From Planctomycetota bacterium (GTDB lineage: Bacteria > Planctomycetota > Planctomycetia > Planctomycetales > Planctomycetaceae): DNA of 64,000 nucleotides. This document shows, in pieces, positions 46,235-55,590 of this stretch (positions are counted from its first letter, which is position 1; every line of letters starts with the position of its first letter). The stretch is from positions 1 through 64,000 of the forward strand of contig QQVO01000007.1 in NCBI GenBank assembly GCA_003388505.1, given 5' to 3'. The notes under the pieces are model-generated. The model saw only the letters and a list, made by a program, of their open reading frames with translations. It ran no database searches and was not told the DNA's origin. Made by a program: the position numbers and the translations under genes.

Positions 46235-47163
46235 TATTCCGCCTCAGCGGTTACGAAGACGGCCGGATGAGGAACGGCCTCGCTCTTCGCGGCTCCGTGA
46301 TCCGGAGCGGTCTCCTGCGTCACGACTCCGTGCGGCTCCCGCGAAATCACCTGCCTGGCCTTGAGGACTTCCGCATGGACCTCCGGAAACGACGGAATGC
46401 TCGAATCCCATTCCAGCAGCGTCGACATGCCTCCCGTCAGCCGATGCGCGTGAGCATAGAGATTCCACACCGGATCGATCACGGGGCCGTCGTGCGTGTC
46501 GACGATGTGCGTCCCCATGTTCGTGTGCCCGGCGAGATGGCACTGCACAACCCGTTCGTGAGGGACGTTCTCGATGTACTCCAGCGGGTCAAAGTCGTGA
46601 TTGACGCTGGAGACGTACACGTTGTTGACGTCGAGCAGCAGTCCGCAGTCGGCCTCCTCCGCCATCCGCGTCAGGAATTCCCACTCGGGCATCGTTGAAG
46701 CCGCGAAGGTCACGTAGCTGCTGGGATTCTCCAGCACCAGCGGGCGTTCCAACACCTCCTGCACAATGCGGATGCGGTCGACGACGTGAGCCAGCACCGT
46801 TTCGTTGAGCGGGACCGGCAGCAGATCGTGTGAATTGCGGCCGGCCACACCGGTCCAGCAGAGATGGTCGGAGACCCAGCGGGCGTTGATCTCCCCGGCG
46901 AGCGCCTTCAGCTTGCCGAGGTAATCGAAATCAAGCGGATCACTGCTCCCGATCGAAAGCGAAACTCCGTGCATCACGACCGGATAGCGTTCGGCGATCT
47001 GATCGAGAACGTATCGGGGCCGGCCCTGCGAGTCGATGTAGTTCTCGGAGATAATCTCGAACCAGTCGACCGCCGGCTCATGTTCCAGCAGAAACGGGTA
47101 GTGGACGCTGCGCAGGCCGACTCCCAGCCCCAGCAGCGGATGTCCCAGTCGCGGTTCGGTCAT
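46234..47163 (-). CDS. bufB: MNIO-type RiPP maturase (DUF692, BufB/HvfB-like)
   Basis: 309 residues, a TIM-barrel multinuclear non-heme iron oxidase. Conserved metal-ligand motifs are seen: [47 protein letters not shown], and [20 protein letters not shown]. In the family these bind two or three irons and oxidise Cys residues in short peptide precursors to oxazolone/thioamide or thiooxazole-type groups. It lies just after a cysteine-repeat precursor gene and just before its DUF2063 partner. ATG 47163. Reaction on this substrate is inferred, not shown. Confidence 0.93.
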   Translation of the reverse strand: MTEPRLGHPLLGLGVGLRSVHYPFLLEHEPAVDWFEIISENYIDSQGRPRYVLDQIAERYPVVMHGVSLSIGSSDPLDFDYLGKLKALAGEINARWVSDHLCWTGVAGRNSHDLLPVPLNETVLAHVVDRIRIVQEVLERPLVLENPSSYVTFAASTMPEWEFLTRMAEEADCGLLLDVNNVYVSSVNHDFDPLEYIENVPHERVVQCHLAGHTNMGTHIVDTHDGPVIDPVWNLYAHAHRLTGGMSTLLEWDSSIPSFPEVHAEVLKARQVISREPHGVVTQETAPDHGAAKSEAVPHPAVFVTAEAE

Positions 47164-47195
47164 GGAGATTCAATAGTAACAAGCGCTCGTGCACG

Positions 47196-47225
47196 AACGC
47201 CCACGGGTTGCAACCCGTGGGCGTT
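47196..47225 (-). promoter_or_regulatory. 15-bp perfect palindrome between precursor and MNIO genes
   Basis: AACGCCCACGGGTTG followed by its exact complement CAACCCGTGGGCGTT, in the 87-base gap after the precursor stop. As RNA it forms a strong hairpin. It could cap the precursor message, so that precursor is made in excess of the enzyme, or be a dispersed palindrome. Confidence 0.6.
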
Positions 47226-47250
47226 GCGCAGTTCTCACGACGACAATCGC

Positions 47251-47760
47251 TCAAGCGGCGCCCGCCTCCGGTGCCGGCCCGACCGTCCTGCCCGCTTCTT
47301 CCATCGCCTTCTCAAAGGCCGCGCGGGCCTTCTCCCAGGCGTCGTCCATCAGCGGCACGTGGCACGCCCCCTGGCCCTTGCACCCGTTCTGGCCGGGGTA
47401 CTCTCCACAACCCCCTTGGCCCTTACAGGCGTTGTCCCCTCCACAGGTTTGCTCCGGCACGCTGTGGCAGGTGCCCTGCCCGGCGCAGGCGTTCTCTCCG
47501 CTCTTGCCGAGGTTCTCACACGTATTGAGACCGCGACAGACGTGCGGCTCTTCCAGCAGGTAGGCGACGTCAGGTTCGGCGGCGGCCGCATCATCCCCTC
47601 CGGAAGCGTCGGTCGATTCGGGACCATCCTCCGGTGAAGGCGACTCGGTCGCATCGTCCCCTCCACCGGGACACCCGGCCAGGGTTCCGGCGACAACGCC
47701 TCCGAATGCCGCCGCCGAAAGGCGATTGAAGTCTCGCCGACTGAGATCCGTCTTCTTCAT
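47251..47760 (-). CDS. Cys-repeat Tat lipoprotein, candidate MNIO-modified RiPP precursor
   Basis: 169 residues. The leader LSRRDFNRLSAAAFGG has a twin-arginine motif and ends in lipobox LAGC (C30), so export by Tat and lipid anchoring are predicted. Residues 31-72 are an acidic, disordered linker. Nine Cys follow at 75, 81, 92, 98, 106, 112, 118, 127 and 133, making five C-x-G-x-[N/G]-x-C units (CRGLNTC, CAGQGTC, CGGDNAC, CKGQGGC, CKGQGAC; two are fused). It ends in a helix (DAWEKARAAFEKAMEEAG). GGAGTG precedes ATG 47760. Adjacent MNIO and DUF2063 genes mark it as their substrate. Confidence 0.85.
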   Translation of the reverse strand: MKKTDLSRRDFNRLSAAAFGGVVAGTLAGCPGGGDDATESPSPEDGPESTDASGGDDAAAAEPDVAYLLEEPHVCRGLNTCENLGKSGENACAGQGTCHSVPEQTCGGDNACKGQGGCGEYPGQNGCKGQGACHVPLMDDAWEKARAAFEKAMEEAGRTVGPAPEAGAA

Positions 47761-47930
47761 GAATTCACTCCAGATAGAGATCGATCGATGTTGGGAACTC
47801 TATTCCGCGCGGCCCGCTCGTTGAAAGTCTGGACAACCGAGTCGTTGCGTTCTGTTCAGTATCTCACATTTGCCGACTTGTGCGACCGCTGACTCGCAAC
47901 TCGTTCTGTTGTCCCGTGAGATATTGTCGA

Positions 47931-49211
47931 TCAACGGCACAGCCGGATTCCCGAAAACTGCCAACGGCTCTCGGGCGGAAAGAAGTTGCGGTAAGTTCGG
48001 CGGATGTGCGTCGATGATGTGGCGCACGAGCCACCTCGCAGCACGAACTGATTGCACATGAACTTGCCGTTATATTCGCCCAGCGCTCCGGCCGGCGGCG
48101 CATAGCCGGGATAGGCAACGTACGGACTGGCTGTCCACTCCCACACGTCGCCGTAGATGCGTGGCAGGGCAGCGCCAAGCGCAGGCCGGCAACCGGGGTG
48201 GATCGCGGTGCCGGCCTCCCAATACTCGCCGACAAAATTGCCTGAGAGGTCGTCGCCCGCTGCGACTTCCCACTCCGCCTCGGTCGGAAGGCGGGCGCCG
48301 GCCCACCGCGCGAAAGCGTCCGCTTCAAAGTAACTCACATGACACACCGGCCGATGCAGGTCGATTGTCTGAGCCCCGGCCAGCGTGAACTCCCGCCACT
48401 TGTTCCCCGTCCGCGACCAGTAGAGCGGCCCGGTCCAGCCCTCCCGCCGGACCGCGTCCCAGCCCAGCGACAGCCACAGTTCGGGACGCTCATAGCCCCC
48501 GTCCTCCATGAAGTGCAGGTACTCCCCGCATGTCACCAGCCGGTTGCTGATCTCGAACTCCTCCAGAAAAACGCGATGCCGCGGCGACTCGTTGTCGAAC
48601 GCAAAGTCGTCGCCGGCGTCATATCCGATGCGATACACCCCCTCGTCATGCAGCGACCAGCCGTCCGGGTCTGCCGCCGGGCTGTCCCCAAAGCGGCCGT
48701 CACGGTAGACAGGCTGCAACGGGTTCTGCGCAAGCGCGTGCTTGATGTCGGTCAGGATCAGCTCCTGATGCTGCTGCTCGTGATGCAGACCGATCTCAAT
48801 CGTCGCGGCGAATCTCGCAGCCTCAGAGCTTTCGGATTCCAGCAGATCCAGAATCTGTTCGTCGACGACGCGTCGATACTCCAGCGCCTCGGTCAATCCG
48901 GGCCGCGAGATCATGCCCCGGCGGGGTCGCGAAAACTGCGCGCCGATCGTGTTGTAGTACGAGTTGAACAGGTACGCGAAGCTCTCGTCGAACGGCCGAA
49001 AGCCGGGACAGCGAGCCAGTACGAACGTCTCGAAAAACCACGTCGTATGCGCCAGATGCCACTTCGTCGGGCTGGCATCGGGCATCGACTGCAGATTGCA
49101 GTCCTCGGCGGACAGGGGCCGCGCGAGGTCTTCCGAAAAGCGGCGCACCGCGTCGTATCGAGATGCAAGAGCGGCGGCGGCGACGAGGCTTGGTAAAGTC
49201 TCTGTGAGCAT
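47931..49211 (-). CDS. egtB: Ergothioneine biosynthesis sulfoxide synthase
   Basis: 426 residues: an N-terminal DinB-like helical bundle and a C-terminal FGE-sulfatase (SUMF1) domain. Iron ligands are in WHLAHTTWFF (about 52-55) and HHEQQHQEL (144 and 148). The C-terminal signatures are PVCHVSYFEADAFARW, RIYGDVWEWT and LRGGSCATS. EgtB joins cysteine or gamma-glutamylcysteine to hercynine with O2. It is third in egtD, DUF427, egtB on one strand. EgtA, EgtC and EgtE are absent in the window, as in other two-gene EgtBD organisms, so direct use of cysteine is likely. Confidence 0.93.
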   Translation of the reverse strand: MLTETLPSLVAAAALASRYDAVRRFSEDLARPLSAEDCNLQSMPDASPTKWHLAHTTWFFETFVLARCPGFRPFDESFAYLFNSYYNTIGAQFSRPRRGMISRPGLTEALEYRRVVDEQILDLLESESSEAARFAATIEIGLHHEQQHQELILTDIKHALAQNPLQPVYRDGRFGDSPAADPDGWSLHDEGVYRIGYDAGDDFAFDNESPRHRVFLEEFEISNRLVTCGEYLHFMEDGGYERPELWLSLGWDAVRREGWTGPLYWSRTGNKWREFTLAGAQTIDLHRPVCHVSYFEADAFARWAGARLPTEAEWEVAAGDDLSGNFVGEYWEAGTAIHPGCRPALGAALPRIYGDVWEWTASPYVAYPGYAPPAGALGEYNGKFMCNQFVLRGGSCATSSTHIRRTYRNFFPPESRWQFSGIRLCR

Positions 49212-49244
49212 GTCAAAGGCTTTCGCTCGGCTCGGAGCGTATCA

Positions 49245-49338
49245 CGAATCGGTGTAGACGATCTGTCTCACGGAAGCTCCGCCCGGAAAGTCTGAAAAAC
49301 CGCTCGACGCAGACACACGATTGAGCGTTTCGCTCTAA
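49245..49338. repeat. TTAGAGCG repeat, copy 3 (one-ended)
   Basis: It shares CGATCTGTCTC, CCGCTCGACGC and CGCTCTAA, in order, with 17768-17873. The right end contains the stop codon of the DUF427 gene. It lies in the short gap before egtB. Confidence 0.7.
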
Positions 49339-49619
49339 TCCTGGACCTGCACGCCCTTCCAGAAGGCGACGTGTCCCTTGATGTTCTCCGCCTCGGGCTT
49401 CGGGTCTTCGTAGCTCCAGGCGGCTTGCTGGTTCGTCTGGCCGTCGACTTCGAGGTCGTAGTAACTGGCTGTCCCTTTCCAACCGCAGAATGTCGTAGCG
49501 TCGCTCTTTCGGAAATACTCGCGTCGCAACGAATCCGGGGGGAAGTAGTGGTTTCCCTCGACGACTTCCGTATCATCGCTTTCGGCAAGAACCGCCCCGT
49601 TCCAGATCGCCTTGGGCAT
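49335..49619 (-). CDS. DUF427 domain protein
   Basis: 94 residues starting MPKAIWNGAVLAESD. The pattern VEGNHYFPPDS, FCGWKGTASYYD and NQQAAWSYEDPKP is characteristic of DUF427 (a small beta-barrel family). Its function is unknown. It sits between egtD and egtB on the same strand, 16 bases after egtD, so it may act in ergothioneine metabolism. ATG 49619 is chosen because the conserved domain starts there. Confidence 0.9.
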   Translation of the reverse strand: MPKAIWNGAVLAESDDTEVVEGNHYFPPDSLRREYFRKSDATTFCGWKGTASYYDLEVDGQTNQQAAWSYEDPKPEAENIKGHVAFWKGVQVQD

Positions 49620-49635
49620 CTGTCTGCTCCCTGTT

Positions 49636-50619
49636 TCACTGTTCGGCTTCGGCGACGGCAAAGTGCAGCACGGCGAAGTAATCCCTTTCGTCGGTCCACG
49701 CGCGGTGCAATTCCAGCCCCGCCCTCGCCGCCAGATCTGCGAAGCCGTCGATCGTGTACTTGTGCGAGTGCTCGGTGCAGATTTTCTCACCGGCGGAGAA
49801 ATCAAACGACGCATCGCCCACTTCCACCGTCTGCTCACACAGGCTGACAAGGTCGATCTCAACCCGGTGCAATTCCCGGTTGTACTTCGCCCGATGCTCA
49901 AAGCGGTCCACGTCGATATTGCCGCCAAGTTCCTCGTTAATGCGATGCAGCAGATTCAAATTGAACTCCGCCGTCACGCCCCGCGCGTCGTTGTAGGCCG
50001 CTTCAATGGTGGCAATGTCTTTCTGCAGGTCGACGCCGATCAGCAGCCCGCCGCCGCATCCGCATTTTTCCACAATCCGCCGCAGCATTCTCTCAGCCAG
50101 GTCCGGCGTGAGATTTCCGATCGTGGAACCGGGAAAATAGACCGCCTTGTGCGTCGGAGTCCGCCGGGAGACCGGCAACTCGAACTCGCCGGTGAAGTCC
50201 GCGCAGACCGGCAGAATCTCGATCTCCGGATATCGCCGCGCCAGGCTCTCGGCCGTCTGGTGCAGATGCTCCCCTGAAATATCGACCGGAACATACGCCA
50301 CAGGGCCTTCGAGACGATCAAGCAGCAAAGTCGTCTTCGTGCTGCTGCCGCTTCCGTACTCCACCAGCATCACGCCCGGGCCGATCTGCTCGGCCATTTC
50401 ACCGGCGTACCGCCGCATGATGCCCAACTCGGTGCGCGTCGGGTAATACTCTTCCAGTTCGCAGATCTGTTCAAACAGGTGAGAGCCGCGCTCGTCGTAG
50501 AAGAACTTGCAGGGCAGCGACTTGGGCGCCCGGCCGAGGCCTGTGATCACTTCTTCAAGAAACTCGCTCGACGTCGGCTCGAAGTCGAGCAACTGCGTTG
50601 CCGTTCTGAATGCAGGCAT
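49636..50619 (-). CDS. egtD: L-histidine N-alpha-methyltransferase
   Basis: 327 residues. It methylates histidine three times to hercynine (trimethylhistidine), the first step of ergothioneine synthesis. The SAM motif is VEYGSGSSTKT, and PKSLPCKFFYDERGS with ELEEYYPTRTE is the EgtD N-terminal signature. YFPGSTIGN and KICTEHSHKY also match. First gene of the egtD-DUF427-egtB set, ATG 50619. Confidence 0.96.
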   Translation of the reverse strand: MPAFRTATQLLDFEPTSSEFLEEVITGLGRAPKSLPCKFFYDERGSHLFEQICELEEYYPTRTELGIMRRYAGEMAEQIGPGVMLVEYGSGSSTKTTLLLDRLEGPVAYVPVDISGEHLHQTAESLARRYPEIEILPVCADFTGEFELPVSRRTPTHKAVYFPGSTIGNLTPDLAERMLRRIVEKCGCGGGLLIGVDLQKDIATIEAAYNDARGVTAEFNLNLLHRINEELGGNIDVDRFEHRAKYNRELHRVEIDLVSLCEQTVEVGDASFDFSAGEKICTEHSHKYTIDGFADLAARAGLELHRAWTDERDYFAVLHFAVAEAEQ

Positions 50620-50859
50620 TATCTGTAGCCGTTGTCCCGGCGCGCTCAGCCGGGAAGGTCAGCGGAATGGGGTGAGGATCGGCCACAACCATAACCGCTC
50701 CCCCGCCGAGGGTCTATCGGGTGTTTTCCCCATAGTGGAAACTTCACCGGATCGCTGCGGCACGACTGTTGCGTCGAGCAATTCCTGCAGAGTCGCAGCC
50801 GGCAAGCTCGACGCATTCAGCGCAGAGCGATCGAGACGGCTGACACCGATGCAACCACC

Positions 50860-52578
50860 CTACATCGCCGCCGCCACCGGGACGTTCAGCCACTCGAGCA
50901 GCGCGTCCTTGAACTCCATCGGAGTCTGAAAGCGATCTGCCGGCTGCTTTTCCATGGAGCGACGGAGAATGCCGGCAAGATCAGGATCGAGGCCGTGAAG
51001 CTCCGGAGCGAATTCCTGAATGTGCTTCTTCGCGAGCAGCACCGGGTTGTCCGCGTGAAACGGGCAACGCCCCGCCAGCGCCGCGTACATCGTGCAGCCG
51101 AGGCTGTAAATGTCCGTCCGTGCGTCGATCTGGTCGGAACAGAGCGCTTGCTCTGGAGACATGAAGTCCGCCGTCCCGACGGCGCACCCAATGCGAGTGA
51201 TTCCCGCGTACGCTTCGTCGCTCCCGCCCCAGCCCCCGACGCTTTCGTCCAGCCGCGCCAGACCCAGATCGAGCAGCATCGCTTTGCCCACGTCGTCGAC
51301 CATGATATTCGCCGGCTTGATGTCGCGATGGATCACTCCCGTACCACGCGCGTACTCGAGCGCGTCGGCGGTCTCCGCGATCCAGCGAACCACCGACTCG
51401 ACCGGTTGAGGCCCTTGCGTCGCAACGATCTGGCTGAGCGACAACCCCGCCACGAAGTCAAACACCAGAAACCGCAGGTCTCGCCCCACGTCCAGCAGTC
51501 GCACGATGTGCGGATGGTGCAGGCGGGCGGAGATGAGAATCTCCCGGCGAAGCCGCGCGGGATCGGCAACCAGCGTCTTCGGCATCTTCACGGCGACCGT
51601 CTCATCGGTGTCCAGATCCACCGCGCGGTAAACGGTCCCCATCCCGCCGCGACCCACCGCTTCCATCAGGAGGAATCGATCATCCAGAATCATCCGTGTC
51701 GGGTCTTTGCGCATTGCCTTGCGCGCCTGCCAACTGGTGATTCGTCCATCGGCGATCCGTGCGTTGATCGGTGCGGCGCGCATCGATTCCGAAACACCGC
51801 GGAGCTGTTTCAAGAACCGCGTCAATTCTGCAGCAGCGGTTTCGCGACGAACAGGCGCGGCAGCCCGCGCAGCCGCAGGTCGTGTGTTCGCAGTCTGGAG
51901 CCGGCAGGCGGCGACCTCGATCAAATGCCCGCCGATTTGAAACCGCCCCCCTTCGGTCAGAGCCGCATGCAGCGTGGGCCGGCCGTCAACGGCGACTCCG
52001 CTGCGGCTCAGCGTATCGACCAGCGTGAGCCCCGACTCACCGAGAATGAGGCAGGCGTGAACCCTCGAGATCGCCTTGCTGTCTCGCAGCCGGACCTTGC
52101 ATCGCGGACCGCTGCCAATCAGAGTGATCGACCGCTTCAGCCTGTATTTCGTGCCCTTGAGGGAACCTCCGATAAAGCGCAGTTCGACCTCGGGAATCCT
52201 GTCGACCTCGCCCACGAATCCGGACATCGGATTCGAGGCCGTCTCTTCCGATTCCACCCCACCCCCGTCGATCGAGATGCGGTAGGGACCGATGTTCGCC
52301 GGCCTGGCCTCACTGATCCAGGCGGACTGCCGGATGTTCCCTTGCGTGCGAATCCCCGTGCGGCTGCCGAGATCGAGCAGAAATACCCCGCAACCAAACG
52401 GAATGGCCACCGCATGCCGGAGACTCACGTCTTCGTGCGTCAGCCGCACGGGACAGCGCTCATGACGCCCCAACAGCCAGCATGGGCCCTCCGGCGGCGT
52501 GCGGGACGTTCGCTTGTCTGGACCTTGGATGAGAAGGTTCGGCAGCGCAGCAATTTGAGACGGCGGCCCGACACGCAT
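50860..52578 (-). CDS. Double-FHA Ser/Thr protein kinase
   Basis: 572 residues. Two FHA domains (about 30-110 and 130-225, with LLGRHERC, SLRHAV and SRVHAC) precede a Hanks-type kinase: GRGGMGTVY (about 309), AVKMPK, HRDIKPANIM (about 417), DLGLA, and GTADFMSPEQ. The second FHA has S-G-V-A-V-D-G instead of the usual N-G pair, so binding may be weak. No membrane helix or PASTA. It may phosphorylate FHA partners; the FHA-EAL protein in this window is one candidate, with no direct evidence. ATG 52578. Confidence 0.92.
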   Translation of the reverse strand: MRVGPPSQIAALPNLLIQGPDKRTSRTPPEGPCWLLGRHERCPVRLTHEDVSLRHAVAIPFGCGVFLLDLGSRTGIRTQGNIRQSAWISEARPANIGPYRISIDGGGVESEETASNPMSGFVGEVDRIPEVELRFIGGSLKGTKYRLKRSITLIGSGPRCKVRLRDSKAISRVHACLILGESGLTLVDTLSRSGVAVDGRPTLHAALTEGGRFQIGGHLIEVAACRLQTANTRPAAARAAAPVRRETAAAELTRFLKQLRGVSESMRAAPINARIADGRITSWQARKAMRKDPTRMILDDRFLLMEAVGRGGMGTVYRAVDLDTDETVAVKMPKTLVADPARLRREILISARLHHPHIVRLLDVGRDLRFLVFDFVAGLSLSQIVATQGPQPVESVVRWIAETADALEYARGTGVIHRDIKPANIMVDDVGKAMLLDLGLARLDESVGGWGGSDEAYAGITRIGCAVGTADFMSPEQALCSDQIDARTDIYSLGCTMYAALAGRCPFHADNPVLLAKKHIQEFAPELHGLDPDLAGILRRSMEKQPADRFQTPMEFKDALLEWLNVPVAAAM

Positions 52579-52781
52579 TGAATACGCCCCAATGTCGCTT
52601 GAACATTGACGCCGCCATTATGACCGAACCGGGAACGTGGAACAACCACGAATGCAGTTTCGCTGCATTCTTGCATTCTTTGAGTTGATTGCGTCCGACA
52701 AGAGGGGGCCCCTGCCGCCCGGAAGCCGCACGACATGACGCAGCACCGCATCCGTGGCAGGCGAATGCGGCGTACGATTCC

Positions 52782-55076
52782 TCACAGACGAGCCGGCACG
52801 CTTTCCTCCGCGTCCGCTTCGCTGGGTTCGATTTCAGGTTCGGAGGACAGTTGGGGTGTCGCTTTCTCCGTCGATTCGGCTTCGGCTGCCGACCGCCCGA
52901 ACAGCGAACTCACGGTTCTCCAGAACGATCCTCCCAGAGATTCGTGATGCGTCGACCGCAGCTTCAGTTGCAGCAACGCCAGTGAGTGCGGTTGCAACGC
53001 GTACGAATCTCCCCGCTGAAACCGTCGTTTCGGCACGCGGCGCCGCGATGTATCGAGCACGGGACGCCAGGACGCCTCCGGCAGAATTGCCGGGACGTGG
53101 AACGGCACGGCCTCCGGCAGCGCATTCAGCAACAGGAGCATCGTCTGACCGACGACCGGCCGCCCCGTGTCGTCCACCTCATCCTGCATTACCCCCTCCA
53201 GCCGGACTCCCAGACACCGCGCCTGCGCTGAGTGCCAGTCCCGATCGCTCATTTCCACGCCGTCGGGCGTCAGCCAATGGATGTCCTTCACCGCGCTGCC
53301 CCGAATCTCGCGCCCCTGAAAGAAGCGGCGGCGCTGGAACACGGGATTCGAACGCCACAGGCGGATCACCGATTTGACGAAATCGAGAAACTCTTCCTGG
53401 TCGGCGGTCAGATCCCACTGCAGCCAACTGAGGTGGTTGTCCTGGCAGTAGGCGTTGTTGTTGCCCTGCTGGGTGTGACTGAGTTCGTCCCCGGCACGGA
53501 GCATCGCCACGCCTTGAGAGAACAGCAGCGTTGCGACGAAATTCCGTTTCTGCCGGGCTCTCAGCCGGCGAATCCGTTCGTCGTCAGTCGGCCCTTCGTC
53601 GCCGCAGTTCCAGCTCAGGTTGTGGTTGTCCCCATCCTCGTTGCCGTGACGGTTCGCTTCGTTGTGCTTGTGGTTGTACGACACCAGATCGTGCAGCGAG
53701 AAGCCGTCGTGTGAAGTGACGAAGTTGATGCTGGCGTAGGGGTAACGGCCGTTGTGCTCGTACAGGTCGCTGCTGCCGGTGAGCCGGGTGGCGAACTCGG
53801 AAACAACATGGCCGTCGCCCCGCCAGAAGCTGCGGACCGTGTCGCGATATTTGCCGTTCCACTCGGTCCAGCCGACGGGAAAGTTCCCGACCTGATAGCC
53901 TCCCTCTCCCAGATCCCAGGGCTCCGCAATCAGCTTCACCTGGGACAGCACCGGGTCCTGATGGATGATGTCGAAAAAGGCGCCCAGCTTGTCGACGGCG
54001 TGGAGTTCCCGCGCCAGCGCCGCCGCCAGGTCGAAACGGAACCCGTCGACGTGCATCTCCGTGACCCAGTACCGCAGGCTGTCCATGATCAGTTGCAGCA
54101 CGCGCGGGCAGAGCATGTTGAGCGTGTTGCCGCACCCGGTGTAATCCATGTAGTGCCGGCAGTCGCCGGCGACAAGACGGTAGTAATTCGCGTTGTCGAG
54201 TCCGCGGAGTGAGAGCGTCGGGCCGAAGTGGTTTCCCTCGCCGGTGTGGTTGTAAACCACGTCCAGGATCACTTCGATCCCAGCGCGGTGCAGTCGCTTC
54301 ACCATCCGCTTGAACTCGGTGACCGAGCCGAGCGGATCGCGGGCCGCGGCGTAGCGGGTGTCCGGTGAGAAAAACGAGAGGGTGTTGTAGCCCCAGTAGT
54401 TGCACAGCCCCTGGTCGACCAGGTGCCGGTCGTCGACGCGATGATGGACGGGCATCAGCTCAACCGCCGTCACGCCGAGCTGCTGCAAGTGCCGGATGAC
54501 GGGCCGACTGGCCAGCGCCGCGTAAGTGCCCCGCAGCGGCTCGGGAATGTGCGGATGCAACATCGTCATCCCGCGGACGTGCAACTCATAGATCACCGTC
54601 TGATGCCACGGAACGCGGGGCGGGCGGTCGCGCCCCCAGCGAAACCGCGGATCGATCACCGCCGCGAGAGGCGCTTCGGCGGCGTTGTCGCTCTCGTCGA
54701 ACGACAGATCTTCGTCCGCGTGGCCCACCTGGTAGCCGAACATCGCGTCCGACCACTTCAGATTGCGGCCGATCGCCTTGGCATACGGATCGAGGACGAT
54801 CTTGTTGGCGTTGAATCGATGTCCCCGTTGCGGTGCGTAAGGTCCGTGCGCGCGGTAGCCGTACAATTGTCCGGGCCGCAGGCCGGGGACGTAGCAGTGC
54901 CACACGAAGTCGGTCCGCTGCGTGAGGCGAATGCGATGCTCCTCACGGACCTCTTTCGCCGCGCCGAACAGACACAGTTCCATTCCCTCCGCGTGTTCGG
55001 AGAACACGGCGAAGTTCACTCCCTTCCCGTCCCACGTCGCGCCCAACGGGTAAGGGCGCCCCGGCCAGACTTCCAT
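52782..55076 (-). CDS. glgX: Glycogen debranching enzyme (isoamylase family, GH13)
   Basis: 764 residues. It cleaves alpha-1,6 branches of glycogen. An N-terminal CBM48-like domain ([20 protein letters not shown]) precedes the GH13 barrel with catalytic Asp in [10 protein letters not shown] (about 345), acid-base Glu in LIAEPWDLG (about 382) and Asp in VTSHDGFS (about 455). The stretch [19 protein letters not shown] is diagnostic for GlgX/TreX. C-terminal 50 residues are an Arg/Ser/Glu-rich extension. ATG 55076. Not clustered with other glg genes here. Confidence 0.95.
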   Translation of the reverse strand: MEVWPGRPYPLGATWDGKGVNFAVFSEHAEGMELCLFGAAKEVREEHRIRLTQRTDFVWHCYVPGLRPGQLYGYRAHGPYAPQRGHRFNANKIVLDPYAKAIGRNLKWSDAMFGYQVGHADEDLSFDESDNAAEAPLAAVIDPRFRWGRDRPPRVPWHQTVIYELHVRGMTMLHPHIPEPLRGTYAALASRPVIRHLQQLGVTAVELMPVHHRVDDRHLVDQGLCNYWGYNTLSFFSPDTRYAAARDPLGSVTEFKRMVKRLHRAGIEVILDVVYNHTGEGNHFGPTLSLRGLDNANYYRLVAGDCRHYMDYTGCGNTLNMLCPRVLQLIMDSLRYWVTEMHVDGFRFDLAAALARELHAVDKLGAFFDIIHQDPVLSQVKLIAEPWDLGEGGYQVGNFPVGWTEWNGKYRDTVRSFWRGDGHVVSEFATRLTGSSDLYEHNGRYPYASINFVTSHDGFSLHDLVSYNHKHNEANRHGNEDGDNHNLSWNCGDEGPTDDERIRRLRARQKRNFVATLLFSQGVAMLRAGDELSHTQQGNNNAYCQDNHLSWLQWDLTADQEEFLDFVKSVIRLWRSNPVFQRRRFFQGREIRGSAVKDIHWLTPDGVEMSDRDWHSAQARCLGVRLEGVMQDEVDDTGRPVVGQTMLLLLNALPEAVPFHVPAILPEASWRPVLDTSRRRVPKRRFQRGDSYALQPHSLALLQLKLRSTHHESLGGSFWRTVSSLFGRSAAEAESTEKATPQLSSEPEIEPSEADAEESVPARL

Positions 55077-55590
55077 GCAAGTTTCCTCCGTGATGGCGCA
55101 AGCCGGCTGTGCGAACGCGTCTTTGCAGCGGGCCGAGCGCGCGTGGTCGGATTTTACGGTCCGTGCACGCAGGGCGGAAGACCTCCGGAAGGGAGAGTTG
55201 AAAGATGAGGCCGGACTGACACTGGAGGCCGCAGCGCCGCCGGAAACGTCCGAGTTCCAGCATGTTGACTCCGCACTGCCGGAAACGGCTCACGACTGTT
55301 TCGGCCCCTTGCCCGCTCCCGTTCGCTGCTCATCCTTCAGCTTGCGCAGCTTCTTCCTCAAGTGTGGCTGCTTGGAGGCTGGTTGTCGTGCAACTCGACG
55401 TTCCTTGCCAGTCATTGGAAACACCCTCAATCCGGTTGATCGTTCTTCAGACTGGCGTAATCTCCCAGTGGCACGTTTCGGACAACTCTGCATCAGGTTC
55501 CGAAACGGTAGTTTGCAACCCAGGGAATCGCCGAAGTCCCGTCTCCGTGAAACCTCCGTGTCTCCGCGACTCCGCGGTGAACCTCGGCCG
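55077..55590. other. 514-base gap with a tiny ORF and a CTCCGTGTCTCCGC repeat
   Basis: Apart from the tiny frame at 55290-55415, it holds GTCTCCGTGAAACCTCCGTG and TCTCCGCGACTCC (55540-55585), belonging to the ACACAGAG-like family. Otherwise nothing is seen. Confidence 0.5.
55290..55415 (-). CDS. Tiny basic protein (41 aa), tentative
   Basis: It reads MTGKERRVARQPASKQPHLR, continuing KKLRKLKDEQRTG and ending in PKQS. Very Lys/Arg-rich and hydrophilic, with protein-like composition, but no strong ribosome site. It may be a nucleic-acid-binding peptide, or a chance frame. Confidence 0.35.
   Translation of the reverse strand: MTGKERRVARQPASKQPHLRKKLRKLKDEQRTGAGKGPKQS

Noticed and set aside
47931-49211. 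OvoA-type ovothiol synthase
   Set aside because: OvoA carries a C-terminal methyltransferase domain. Here the protein ends after the FGE domain and a separate EgtD is encoded, so EgtB fits.
50995-52581. A 528-residue open frame on the + strand
   Set aside because: Antisense to the double-FHA kinase, which has full kinase motifs.
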